A DNA stretch of 64,000 bases from DATMER01 sp963741305 (GTDB lineage Bacteria; Acidobacteriota; Thermoanaerobaculia; Multivoradales; UBA5704), in assembly GCA_963741305.1 (NCBI GenBank), contig CAVUHL010000003.1:2232001-2296000 (forward strand), given 5' to 3'. Every line of letters starts with the position of its first letter. Position 1 is the stretch's first letter. Below the pieces are notes generated by a model that was not told the DNA's origin, ran no database searches, and saw only the letters and a program-made list of their open reading frames with translations. The position numbers and the translations under genes were made by a program. Below are positions 51,309 through 58,881 of the stretch, piece after piece.

Positions 51309-51600
51309 GCCTCCAAACCCGTGGGTTGGACGATCCAACCGGCGGGTTTTGTGTTCCAACCCGGGGGTTTTGCGTTGCAACCCGCCGGTTTTTTGCTTCA
51401 ACCCACGGGTTTTACGTTACAACCCACGGGTTTTACGTTACAACCCACGGGTTTTGTCTCCCCACCCGCGGGTTTTTTGTTTCAACCCGGCGGTTGGGCG
51501 TCCCAACCCGCGGGTTTTCCCGGCGCCGTGCTCGCGTGGATCGCCCGGCTCGCGGGTTTTACGTTCCAACCCGCGGTTGGAGCGCTTCAAGCGCCGGGTA
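51295..51600. repeat. 21-bp-period array of palindromic AACCCNNGGGTT units
   Basis: Fifteen positions in exact 21-bp register starting at 51295, 51316, 51337 and so on to 51589. Most are 12-bp palindromes of the type AACCCNNGGGTT separated by 9-bp spacers rich in T on the 3' side; the position at 51526 is lost and 51547, 51568 and 51589 are degenerate. The first unit is part of a longer palindrome overlapping the stop codon of the DUF1028 gene. 21 bp is two helical turns. Frame-by-frame the array reads as heptapeptide repeats on several frames, but there is no ribosome binding site. From 51601 to 51786 I see no gene or repeat. Confidence 0.85.
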
Positions 51601-51786
51601 AAAGGATTCAGAAGGGGGGATGCCTTGATCCAAGCGAAAAGTTCGGGAAGCCGCCTTAGGTAAACGAGGGTAAACCGCGGGCGGCCCCCGGAGGGAGTGT
51701 TACGGCGACAGATTAGCGCGGGGGGCGGCCGGGCGGCAGGAGGAGATCTACTCAGGCGGAGAGAGGGAAATCCCTCAGGCAGTCTC

Positions 51787-52449
51787 TCAGGTCATCAAGC
51801 CGTGGCGGGCGGCGTAGCGGACCAGCTCGGCGGCGTTGTGGACGCCGAGCTTCTCCATCAGGCGGTAGCGGTGGTTGTCGGCGGTCTTGACGCTGATCCC
51901 CAGGGCGCGGGCGACCTCCTTCGTGGTCCTCCCTTCGACCACCAGGTGGAAGACTTCGCGCTCGCGGGAAGAGAGCCCCCCGTAGGGATCGCCGGACATG
52001 CGCTCCGGATGGCGGTACTGCTCGGCGAGCACCCGCGCCGCGTGGGGGCCGAAGTAGCCCTGGCCGGCGTGGAGCGCGCGCACCGCGGCCAGGAGCTCGG
52101 CCACGGCGCTGTCCTTGATCAGGTAGCCGGAGGCGCCGGCGCGCACGATGGGCAGGACGTACTCCTCTTCCTCGTGCGCGGTAAGGACGAGCACGCGGGT
52201 CTGCGGCAGCGCCTCGTGGATGCGCCGCACCGCCTCCAGGCCCGACAGGCGGGGCATGGAGAGGTCGAGGATCGCCACGTCCGGATGCGTCGCCTGCGCC
52301 TTCTCCACTGCCTCGAGCCCGTCCGCGGCCTCGGCGACGATCTCGCACTCGCCACTGTCCAGGAGCAGGCTCACCAGCCCCTTGCGCACGAGGGTGTGGT
52401 CGTCCGCGATCAGCACGCGCACGTGCCGTCCTGCCATTCTGCCCGTCAT
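51787..52449 (-). CDS. NarL/FixJ-type response regulator
   Basis: 220 residues from the ATG overlapping the kinase stop; the longer frame upstream lies within the kinase gene. Receiver: VLIADDHTLVRKGLVSLLL, phospho-acceptor in VAILDLSMPRLSGLEAV, threonine in VLVLTAHEE, lysine in GYLIKDSA. LuxR-type output: GGLSSREREVFHLVVEGRTT, KEVARALGISVKTADNHRYR, LMEKLGV. Last gene of a four-gene signalling operon with an adjacent histidine kinase, Ser/Thr kinase and FHA-GAF protein. Confidence 0.93.
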   Translation of the reverse strand: MTGRMAGRHVRVLIADDHTLVRKGLVSLLLDSGECEIVAEAADGLEAVEKAQATHPDVAILDLSMPRLSGLEAVRRIHEALPQTRVLVLTAHEEEEYVLPIVRAGASGYLIKDSAVAELLAAVRALHAGQGYFGPHAARVLAEQYRHPERMSGDPYGGLSSREREVFHLVVEGRTTKEVARALGISVKTADNHRYRLMEKLGVHNAAELVRYAARHGLMT

Positions 52450-53204
52450 GCCACCTCCAGGAGGGGGACCACGGCCGAGATGACCGTCCCCTGACCCGGT
52501 GACGAGACGAGCTCCAGGCGTCCGCCGAAGAGCTCGAGCCGGTCGCGCATGCCGCGCAGGCCGGAGCCCGCGGCCTCGCGCCCCGCGAAGGCGCCGTGAG
52601 CGTCGAAGCCGCTGCCGCAATCCGAGATCCGCAGCTCGAGAAGCCCCGCGGCGCGCGCCAAGACGACTGCCGCCTGGCGCACGCCGGAATGGCGGAGCAC
52701 GTTGGTCAGCGCTTCCTGGACGAGACGGAAGACGAGCGTCTCCAGCTCCGGATCGAGGCGCTCCTCGATGCCTTCGACGGTGAGCTCCACGCGCAGGTCC
52801 GTCCTCTGCTCCAGGGTGCGGGCGAGCCAGGAGAGGGCAGCGGCGAGGCCGAGGTCGTCCAGGACCGGAGGCCGGAGAAGACGGGAGAGCTCGCGGGTGT
52901 CGTTGAGGGCCAGGCGCGCCATGTCGACGGAGTCGGCGAGCCCGGCCCCGAGCTCGCCCAGGTCCGGGCCGGAGCCCCGGTCGTCGAGCTTCCTCTGCAG
53001 GCGCTCGAGCTGATTCGTCAGGGCCGTCAGGGTCTGGCCGAGCCCGTCGTGCAGCTCGCGCGCGAGCCGGCTGCGCTCGTCCTCCTGCACCTTCCAGACG
53101 GCCTTGGCGAGCCCGCGGAAGCGGCGTTCGCCGTCGATCAGCCGCGCAAAGAGCCGCTCGTTCTCGCGCGTGATGTGGCGCACGCGGTCGACGATGTCAT
53201 GCAT
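52446..53204 (-). CDS. NarX/HisKA_3-type sensor histidine kinase
   Basis: About 252 residues from the ATG at 53204, which has GGAGG upstream; a TTG at 53303 would overlap the kinase gene and is less likely. Dimerisation and phospho-acceptor: RSRLARELHDGLGQTLTALT. ATPase: QEALTNVLRHSGVRQA (N box), ISDCGSGFD (G1) and GSGLRGMRDRLELFGGRLEL (G2). No membrane segment, so it must read a cytosolic or partner-borne signal. It sits between the Ser/Thr kinase and the response regulator, overlapping the latter by 4 bp. Confidence 0.9.
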   Translation of the reverse strand: MHDIVDRVRHITRENERLFARLIDGERRFRGLAKAVWKVQEDERSRLARELHDGLGQTLTALTNQLERLQRKLDDRGSGPDLGELGAGLADSVDMARLALNDTRELSRLLRPPVLDDLGLAAALSWLARTLEQRTDLRVELTVEGIEERLDPELETLVFRLVQEALTNVLRHSGVRQAAVVLARAAGLLELRISDCGSGFDAHGAFAGREAAGSGLRGMRDRLELFGGRLELVSSPGQGTVISAVVPLLEVA

Positions 53205-53241
53205 CGGATCGGACGCCTCCGGCAAGCTGGCCTGCGGCTCT

Positions 53242-56200
53242 TCAGTCTTTTCTTCCGGCCGGCCGGCCGACTTCGATCGGATCAAGGTCCTGTACCTCCG
53301 CAAGTCGATAAAACGATTGCCGCTGTCCGGGCGCGAGCTCGCGGCTCACCCGCGCGATCTCCGCTCGGGCACGCTCCCGCTCGGTATTGGCTTCGGCCCG
53401 GGCTTCTGCCCGCCGGCCACCGCGCTCGTGGGCCCGGGCCAGCAGCAGGTGAAGGCGCCAGGCGCCGGAGTAGCCGCCGCAGGCGTCCGCTCTCTCCAGG
53501 CCTGCCTTGGCCGCCTGCCGGGCGCGCTCGGTATCTCCATTTGCAAGCGCCGCCCTTGCCACGGCCTCGGCAGCCCTCAGCCGCAGGCGGGCATGGCCGA
53601 GCGCCTCGGCCTGAGCTTGGAGCCGCTCCAGCTCGGCCAGAGCCGGGCGTTCCGAAAGCCGGACGTCGAGCAGCTGGACGACGCTACGGCTCTCCCTGGC
53701 ATCGGCCACCGCCCGGCGCAGTGCAGCCCGCGCCGCGTCACGCTCGCCGCGCAGCAGGTGGTGCTCGCCCCGGAGCCTTTCCAGCTCGGCCTGCTGCTCG
53801 CGGCTCTTCTCGGCGCTGAGGAGCTGCGCGGCGGCCTGCAGGTGCTGGCCGGCAGCCTTCTCCATCCCGAGCTCGATCTCGACCTCGGCCTGAGCCAGGG
53901 TGAACTCGGCGAGGCCGCGGCGGTCGTCGATCTCGCGCAGGATGGCGAGCGCCTCCGCGAACGAGGCGAGCGCGGCCGCGGGACGGCCCTGGTATTGGGC
54001 AAGCCGGCCGAGGTGGCCGAGCGAGGAGGCGGTCGCCTGCTTCATGTCCAGCTCGCGGCTCTTGCCCAGCGCGTCGAGGAAGGACTTGACGGCCCGGTCC
54101 CAATCCCCTTTCGCAAGCTCCAGCAGGCCCAGGTTCTGCGTCGCGAGGACGACGCCGGCCGGATCCCCGCTCTTCCGGGCCAGGTCGAGCCCCTGGCTCC
54201 AGTAGACCATGGCATCGTCGTAACGGCCCAGCAGGTAACAGGCATAGCCGACGTTGGCGAAGCTCGTGGCAAACGCGACGTCGTTCCCCAGGTCGCGGCG
54301 GACGCGCAGGGCCTGTTGATAGCGGCTGAGCGCCTCCTCGTAGTCTCCGCGCTCCTCGGCCAGCACGCCGAACTCGTCCTGGAGGTCGGCGATGCCGGGC
54401 CCGTCGCCCAGGCGCTCGAGGATCGCCAGCGCCTCCCCCAGCTTGCGCTCGGCTGCCGCGTGCTCGCCGCGCACCGAGTCGAGGCTCGCCAGGTTGCGCA
54501 CGGTCGTGGCGTAGCCGCGCTCGTCGCCGATGCGCTTGCGGATCGCCGCCGCCTGCTCGTAGCTCTCGGCTGCCCGCTCCATCTCGCCGAGCTCGCGCCA
54601 GGCCACGCCGAACGCGTTGAGCACGTCGGCCCGCCCTTCTTCGCTGCCGAGCTGGTTCTGCACCACGAGGGCGCGCACCAGGTAGTCGTCGATGGCGCGG
54701 CGGACGTCGCCGGCGAGGATCGAGTACTTGGCGAGCAGGAACCAGGCGCGCGGATGATGGGGCGCGAGGCGGACCACTTCCTTGAGGGCCGCGATCGCGC
54801 GGTCCAGGCTCCCCTGCTCGCCGTAGGCCTCCGCCAGCTCCACCCGTGCCTCGGCGTCGTCGGGGTAGCGCTCGACGAGCCGGGCGAGGAGCTCCTGCGC
54901 CTTTTCGGGATGCCCCAGCAACCGCGCCTCGACCGCCCGCGCCTCGTAGGCGCTCCGGCCTTCCTCCGCTCCGAGGCTCGCCACGGCGCGCCGCGCGGCT
55001 TCTCGGGCCGCTTCGCGCCGGCCGAGCGACTCCCGGGCGCGGGCGAGCTGCACCCAGGCGGCGCCGTATCCCGGATCGCTCGCCACGGCCCGCTCGAGAT
55101 CGGCGGCCGCCGCCAGGGCATCACCGCGGCGCAGGCTCGCCGAGCCTTTGGCGTAGGCGGAAAGCGCCGCGGGCGATCTGCTGGCTATTGCCGGCGCGAG
55201 CGGGAGTGGAGGCGCGGCGAGCCGCTCGCGCAGGGTCGCCCCGAGCTGATCGATGAGGCCGAAGGCCTCCTGCGGCTCCGCTTCGGCGCGCAGCGTCTGC
55301 GCCGGCAGGCCCGGCAGATCCGTTGATACCAGTGAAAGGTCGATCCGCAGCCGGTTGCCCGTGGCGCGGACCCGGCCGCTGACGAGCCGGTCCGCGTCGA
55401 GCAGCTCGGCCAGGCGGCGGGCCTCCCTCTCCGGCAACGGCCCCGGCGCCAGCTTGAGGGCCTCCAGCGTGTCGAAGACGCGCTGGCTGTCCAGCACCCG
55501 CAGCCCGGGACCCTCGGCGAGGGATGCCGACAGCATTTCGGGCAGGCCGGAAGCGACCCAGGCGAGGTCTTCCCGGCCGGTCTCGTCGGCCAGAGGCAGC
55601 AGCGCCACGGCGTGGCCGGCCGCGGCAGGCGCCGCGGGCTGCGAAGCGGGTTCTTGCCGAGCGAGCCGGAGTCCCTGATAGAGCGCGAGACCGAGGACGG
55701 CCAGGGCGAGGATCCCCAACGCGGCCCACCTGGCTTTTCGAAGTCTCTTCCAGAGGGAAGGCTTGGCGTCGAGGTTCCCGAGATCGTCGAGCACTTCCTG
55801 CGCGCTCGCGGGGCGGCGGTCCGGCTCGCGCTGGAGGAGCCGCCGGACGACCTCGGCGAGCTGCCGCGGCACATGGGCCGGGAGGCGGTCCCGCATGGAG
55901 CCGGTGAGCCGTTGCGCGAGCACCTCCGTCGCCGAGCCCCCGGCGAAGGGCAGCTCGCCGGTCAGCATCTCGTGGAGCAGGATGCCCAGAGCGTAGAGAT
56001 CGGTCCGGCCGTCGATCTCGCCGCCTCGCGCCTGCTCCGGCGAGAGGTAGTCGAGCGTGCCGACCACGGAGCCCGGGAGGGTCGCGCCGGGGCCTCCGAG
56101 AGAGCGCGCGATGCCGAAGTCGCTGATCGCGGCCCGGCCGGATTCATCGATGAGAATGTTGCCCGGCTTGAGATCGCGATGGACCACGCCCGCCTCGTGC

Positions 56201-56646
56201 GCCGCCGCGAGGCCCGAGGCGACTTGCTTGGCGATGCCCACCGCCCTGTCTACCGGCAGCGGCCCCTCGGCGGCGAGCAGCTCGCTCAGCGAGCGGCCGG
56301 GGACGAAGTCCATGCTGAGGAAGACGAGGTCGCCGTCGCTGCCGATGTCGTGGATGCGGACGACGTTGGGATGGCTCACCTGGCGGCCGAGCACCAGCTC
56401 CTGCTTGAAGCGCTCGATCCGCCGCCCGTCCCGCCCCAGGTCGGGGCGCAGGACCTTGATGGCTACGGGCAGGCCGAGCTGCTCGTCCTCGGCCTTGTAG
56501 ACCATGCCCATGCCGCCGATGCCCACCAGCTCGAGGATGCGGTAGCGGCCGGCGAGCCGCGCTCCCGCCGCGAGCCGTCCGATCGAGTCGTCGGCGGTGC
56601 GGGTCGGGGCCGGCAGGACGCCATCCGCCGACGAATGTTGCCTCAT
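53242..56646 (-). CDS. Ser/Thr protein kinase with membrane helix and long TPR region
   Basis: 1134 residues from the ATG overlapping the FHA gene stop (ATGA). Kinase domain about residues 30-290: VGIGGMGMVYKAEDEQLG, lysine in VAIKVL, VVHRDLKPGNILI, ISDFGIARSLGG. A membrane helix follows (AALGILALAVLGLALYQGL, near 310). Then an ATPase-like or peptide-sensor region (residues 340-480, with VFDTLEALK and DADRLVSGRVRATG, similar to adenylate-cyclase-associated TPR sensors) and about ten TPR repeats to the C-terminus (for example DYEEALSRYQQALRVRRDLG). Part of a four-gene signalling unit. Confidence 0.9.
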   Translation of the reverse strand: MRQHSSADGVLPAPTRTADDSIGRLAAGARLAGRYRILELVGIGGMGMVYKAEDEQLGLPVAIKVLRPDLGRDGRRIERFKQELVLGRQVSHPNVVRIHDIGSDGDLVFLSMDFVPGRSLSELLAAEGPLPVDRAVGIAKQVASGLAAAHEAGVVHRDLKPGNILIDESGRAAISDFGIARSLGGPGATLPGSVVGTLDYLSPEQARGGEIDGRTDLYALGILLHEMLTGELPFAGGSATEVLAQRLTGSMRDRLPAHVPRQLAEVVRRLLQREPDRRPASAQEVLDDLGNLDAKPSLWKRLRKARWAALGILALAVLGLALYQGLRLARQEPASQPAAPAAAGHAVALLPLADETGREDLAWVASGLPEMLSASLAEGPGLRVLDSQRVFDTLEALKLAPGPLPEREARRLAELLDADRLVSGRVRATGNRLRIDLSLVSTDLPGLPAQTLRAEAEPQEAFGLIDQLGATLRERLAAPPLPLAPAIASRSPAALSAYAKGSASLRRGDALAAAADLERAVASDPGYGAAWVQLARARESLGRREAAREAARRAVASLGAEEGRSAYEARAVEARLLGHPEKAQELLARLVERYPDDAEARVELAEAYGEQGSLDRAIAALKEVVRLAPHHPRAWFLLAKYSILAGDVRRAIDDYLVRALVVQNQLGSEEGRADVLNAFGVAWRELGEMERAAESYEQAAAIRKRIGDERGYATTVRNLASLDSVRGEHAAAERKLGEALAILERLGDGPGIADLQDEFGVLAEERGDYEEALSRYQQALRVRRDLGNDVAFATSFANVGYACYLLGRYDDAMVYWSQGLDLARKSGDPAGVVLATQNLGLLELAKGDWDRAVKSFLDALGKSRELDMKQATASSLGHLGRLAQYQGRPAAALASFAEALAILREIDDRRGLAEFTLAQAEVEIELGMEKAAGQHLQAAAQLLSAEKSREQQAELERLRGEHHLLRGERDAARAALRRAVADARESRSVVQLLDVRLSERPALAELERLQAQAEALGHARLRLRAAEAVARAALANGDTERARQAAKAGLERADACGGYSGAWRLHLLLARAHERGGRRAEARAEANTERERARAEIARVSRELAPGQRQSFYRLAEVQDLDPIEVGRPAGRKD

Positions 56647-57632
56647 GAACCGGTCCCGAGGGTCGCCGTCCACCTCTCCGGATGGAGGGCGGCCGGCCGC
56701 GCGACCTGCAGGGAACGGTCGAGGACCGACGAGACCTCGCCGGCGAGCTGGGCGCGCATCCCCGGATCGGCTCCCGGGGTTTCCGCGATGCGGTCGGCGA
56801 GCCCCCTGAGCTCCGCGTCGAGGCGCGCCACCGCGATCGCCAGCCCCGCCTGGGCGGCCAGGGCCTCGAGGATCTCCAGGTCGAGCTCGGTGAAAGCGGC
56901 TCCCGGCTTCCGGCTGTCGGCATAGATCACGCCGATCAACCGGTCGAGGGCGCGCACGGGCACGCAGAGCAGAGCGCGGATCCCCAAGCCGACGATGCTC
57001 ACCCTGCCGCCCAGCTCGGCGTCCAGACGGGTGTCAGCGCTCACCACCGGTTCGCCGTAGGCCAGGACGCGCTCGACGGCGCCGAGGCTGCCGCCGAACT
57101 CCTCGGAGTGGAAGTCCTCCCACGTGGCCCCCGAGCGGGCCGCCACCTCGAGATCGCCATCGGGACGCGCCAGGAGAAGGAAACCGCGCTCCGCGCCCGT
57201 CAGCTCGAGCGTCGAAGCGACCACCCGCGGCAGCAGCACGGCGAGCCCCTCCCGGGGATTCAGGCCGCGTTGCAGGTCGAGCGAGGTCGCGAAGCGCCGC
57301 AGCCGCTCCTCCTTGACCTCCTCGATCGTCTCGGAGCCCGTCAGGACCTCGAACCGGGCGGCGAGGCCGCCGAAGCTGATCCAGCTGCGCTCTGCGAGGG
57401 AGCCCTCGGCGGCCGGAGCGCCGTCGATCATCAAGCCGTTCTTGCTGCCGAGGTCGGTGATCGACCAGCCGGACCCATTGCAGGCCAGCAGGGCATGGCG
57501 GCGCGAGATGCGGTCGTCGTCGAGCACCACGTCGCACTCGGGACCGCGGCCGACCACCACTTCCCGATCGTCGGGCAGAAGGAGTGCTCGCGCCGGCCGC
57601 GACGGAAAATGTACGGTCAGGCGCGCCGGCAT
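56643..57632 (-). CDS. FHA-GAF signalling protein
   Basis: 329 residues. The N-terminal FHA domain (about residues 10-95) has VVVGRGPECDVVLDDDRISR, RHALL and the SKNG motif in TDLGSKNGLMIDG, so it should bind phosphothreonine. A GAF domain follows (about 135-290): LTGAERGFLLLARPDGDLEV, LLCVPVRALDRLIGVIYADS and LEALAAQAGLAIAVARL. It is the first gene of the operon and overlaps the Ser/Thr kinase gene by 4 bp. The FHA domain may bind the autophosphorylated kinase. Confidence 0.9.
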   Translation of the reverse strand: MPARLTVHFPSRPARALLLPDDREVVVGRGPECDVVLDDDRISRRHALLACNGSGWSITDLGSKNGLMIDGAPAAEGSLAERSWISFGGLAARFEVLTGSETIEEVKEERLRRFATSLDLQRGLNPREGLAVLLPRVVASTLELTGAERGFLLLARPDGDLEVAARSGATWEDFHSEEFGGSLGAVERVLAYGEPVVSADTRLDAELGGRVSIVGLGIRALLCVPVRALDRLIGVIYADSRKPGAAFTELDLEILEALAAQAGLAIAVARLDAELRGLADRIAETPGADPGMRAQLAGEVSSVLDRSLQVARPAALHPERWTATLGTGS

Positions 57633-57644
57633 CGTCCTACCGCT

Positions 57645-58472
57645 TCAAAAGCCGAGCAGCCCGCCCTTGAGCCCGAGAGTGAAGCGCAGCGTCAGGGCGG
57701 CGCCCCGCAGGTATCCGGCCACGTTTTGAACGTCGCGGGCTGAGCGCCAGACATCCGGGATCTCCGTGCCGCTGTGCTGCTCCACGACGGCGATGAAGGC
57801 GTCGATCTTGGCGATCGCGGCCGTCGAGGACCCGCCGGCCTGGGCGGCGCGGGCGTCGTCGAGGAGGTCTTCCAGGTCGTCATACACCGCGCTGGACAAC
57901 GATCCCTCGTACTGCTCCAGCAGCTCTTCCAGCCGGTTGAACTTGGCCGTGATGACATGGCTCCGCGGCCTCAGGTCGGCGACGATCAGGAAATCCGAGA
58001 ACCCGCCCTTGGTGGCCCGGGCGCGGTAGCTGCCCGCTCCCATGGCGGCGGTGACGTCCTCGAACTTGCCGCCGACCGGACCGGAGAAGAAGCGCAAAGG
58101 GGTGCCGGGGATGAAGCCGAGGTTGTGCGTGTGGATGTCGATCTCCGTCACGCCGCTGAAGGTGAGCCCGCTGGCCACCGGCGGCTCGATGCGGATCAGC
58201 AGCGGCAACACGGGCAGGACCAGAGGGCTGGGAAGCCGGGAGCGGAAAGCCGGATCGAGCAGGTTGGCCAGCTGCACCGACAGCCCGAGGTTCGCGAGGC
58301 TGAGCCCGCTCACCTGCTCGAAGCTGATGCCGACGTCGGCGCCGATGCCGCCCGGCAGCGAGACCGAGACCTCGATCGAGTTTCCAGTGATCGAAGTGCC
58401 GATGATCCCCTGGCCGGCGGCCGGCAGGGCGGTGCAAAGAATCAGGGCCAGAAGCGGGAGGACCCTTCGCAT
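57645..58472 (-). CDS. secreted protein of unknown function
   Basis: 275 residues, signal peptide VLPLLALILCTALPAAG. The N-terminal half is beta-rich (SIEVSVSLPGGIGADVGISF). The C-terminal half has a helical region after VADLRPRSHVITAKFNRLEE with DARAAQAGGSSTAAIAKIDA, an all-helix segment. I recognise the general style from acidobacterial secreted proteins but not a family. It lies 12 bp upstream of the FHA gene in the same direction, so it may be the first gene of that operon. Confidence 0.6.
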   Translation of the reverse strand: MRRVLPLLALILCTALPAAGQGIIGTSITGNSIEVSVSLPGGIGADVGISFEQVSGLSLANLGLSVQLANLLDPAFRSRLPSPLVLPVLPLLIRIEPPVASGLTFSGVTEIDIHTHNLGFIPGTPLRFFSGPVGGKFEDVTAAMGAGSYRARATKGGFSDFLIVADLRPRSHVITAKFNRLEELLEQYEGSLSSAVYDDLEDLLDDARAAQAGGSSTAAIAKIDAFIAVVEQHSGTEIPDVWRSARDVQNVAGYLRGAALTLRFTLGLKGGLLGF

Positions 58473-58647
58473 GGCTCACCTCTCAGTGGGAAAACCTGCA
58501 TTTCGAACACCCCGACAAAGCCGGCATCTACAAAAGAATGGAAGAGGGGCTATGCGGCAATGATACCGCGAGGCGCGCGCCGTGCCAAGCGGAGCCAGGA
58601 ACAGACCGGGGGAGGCTGGCGCCTCCCCCTCTCCCCTTCTCCCCGTA

Positions 58648-58816
58648 TCAGTATAGGCGGAACGCCGTGGCCGACGGAGTATTGTTGGTCGCGGGCCGGG
58701 TGATCTTGACCTCGATGTAGTAGAGGTAGTTGGCGAAGTCGAAGGTGCCCGAGCTGAACGGCGAAGAGAGCAGCGAAGAGAGCGAGGGCGAAGACACGGA
58801 GCAGGGACTTCGTCAT
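58648..58816 (-). pseudogene. exported small protein gene broken after its signal peptide
   Basis: AGGAGG stands 6 bp before the ATG at 58816. The signal peptide (SLLRVFALALFAALFAV) is intact. The frame then goes off; in another frame the same bases continue as SSGTFDFANYLYYIEVKITR to ATAFRLY and a stop. Bases between signal and mature region are missing and the frame has shifted. The mature part is only about 35 residues. The remaining gap 58473-58647 holds no other gene. Confidence 0.6.
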
Positions 58817-58881
58817 GAGCACACCTCCTGGGTTGTGGAGGCAAGCTCATAGCTCGTTAACGATTGAAGCAAGATCCGGCT

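Noticed and set aside
51295..51600. Possible CRISPR array
   Set aside because: The period is only 21 bp and the spacers are short and similar to each other; there are no unique spacers and no cas genes.
51292..51659. Stop-codon read-through of the DUF1028 gene into the repeat array
   Set aside because: The frame does continue after the TGA, but there is no selenocysteine element or other recoding signal that I can see, and the tail would be pure low-complexity sequence. Kept only as an observation.
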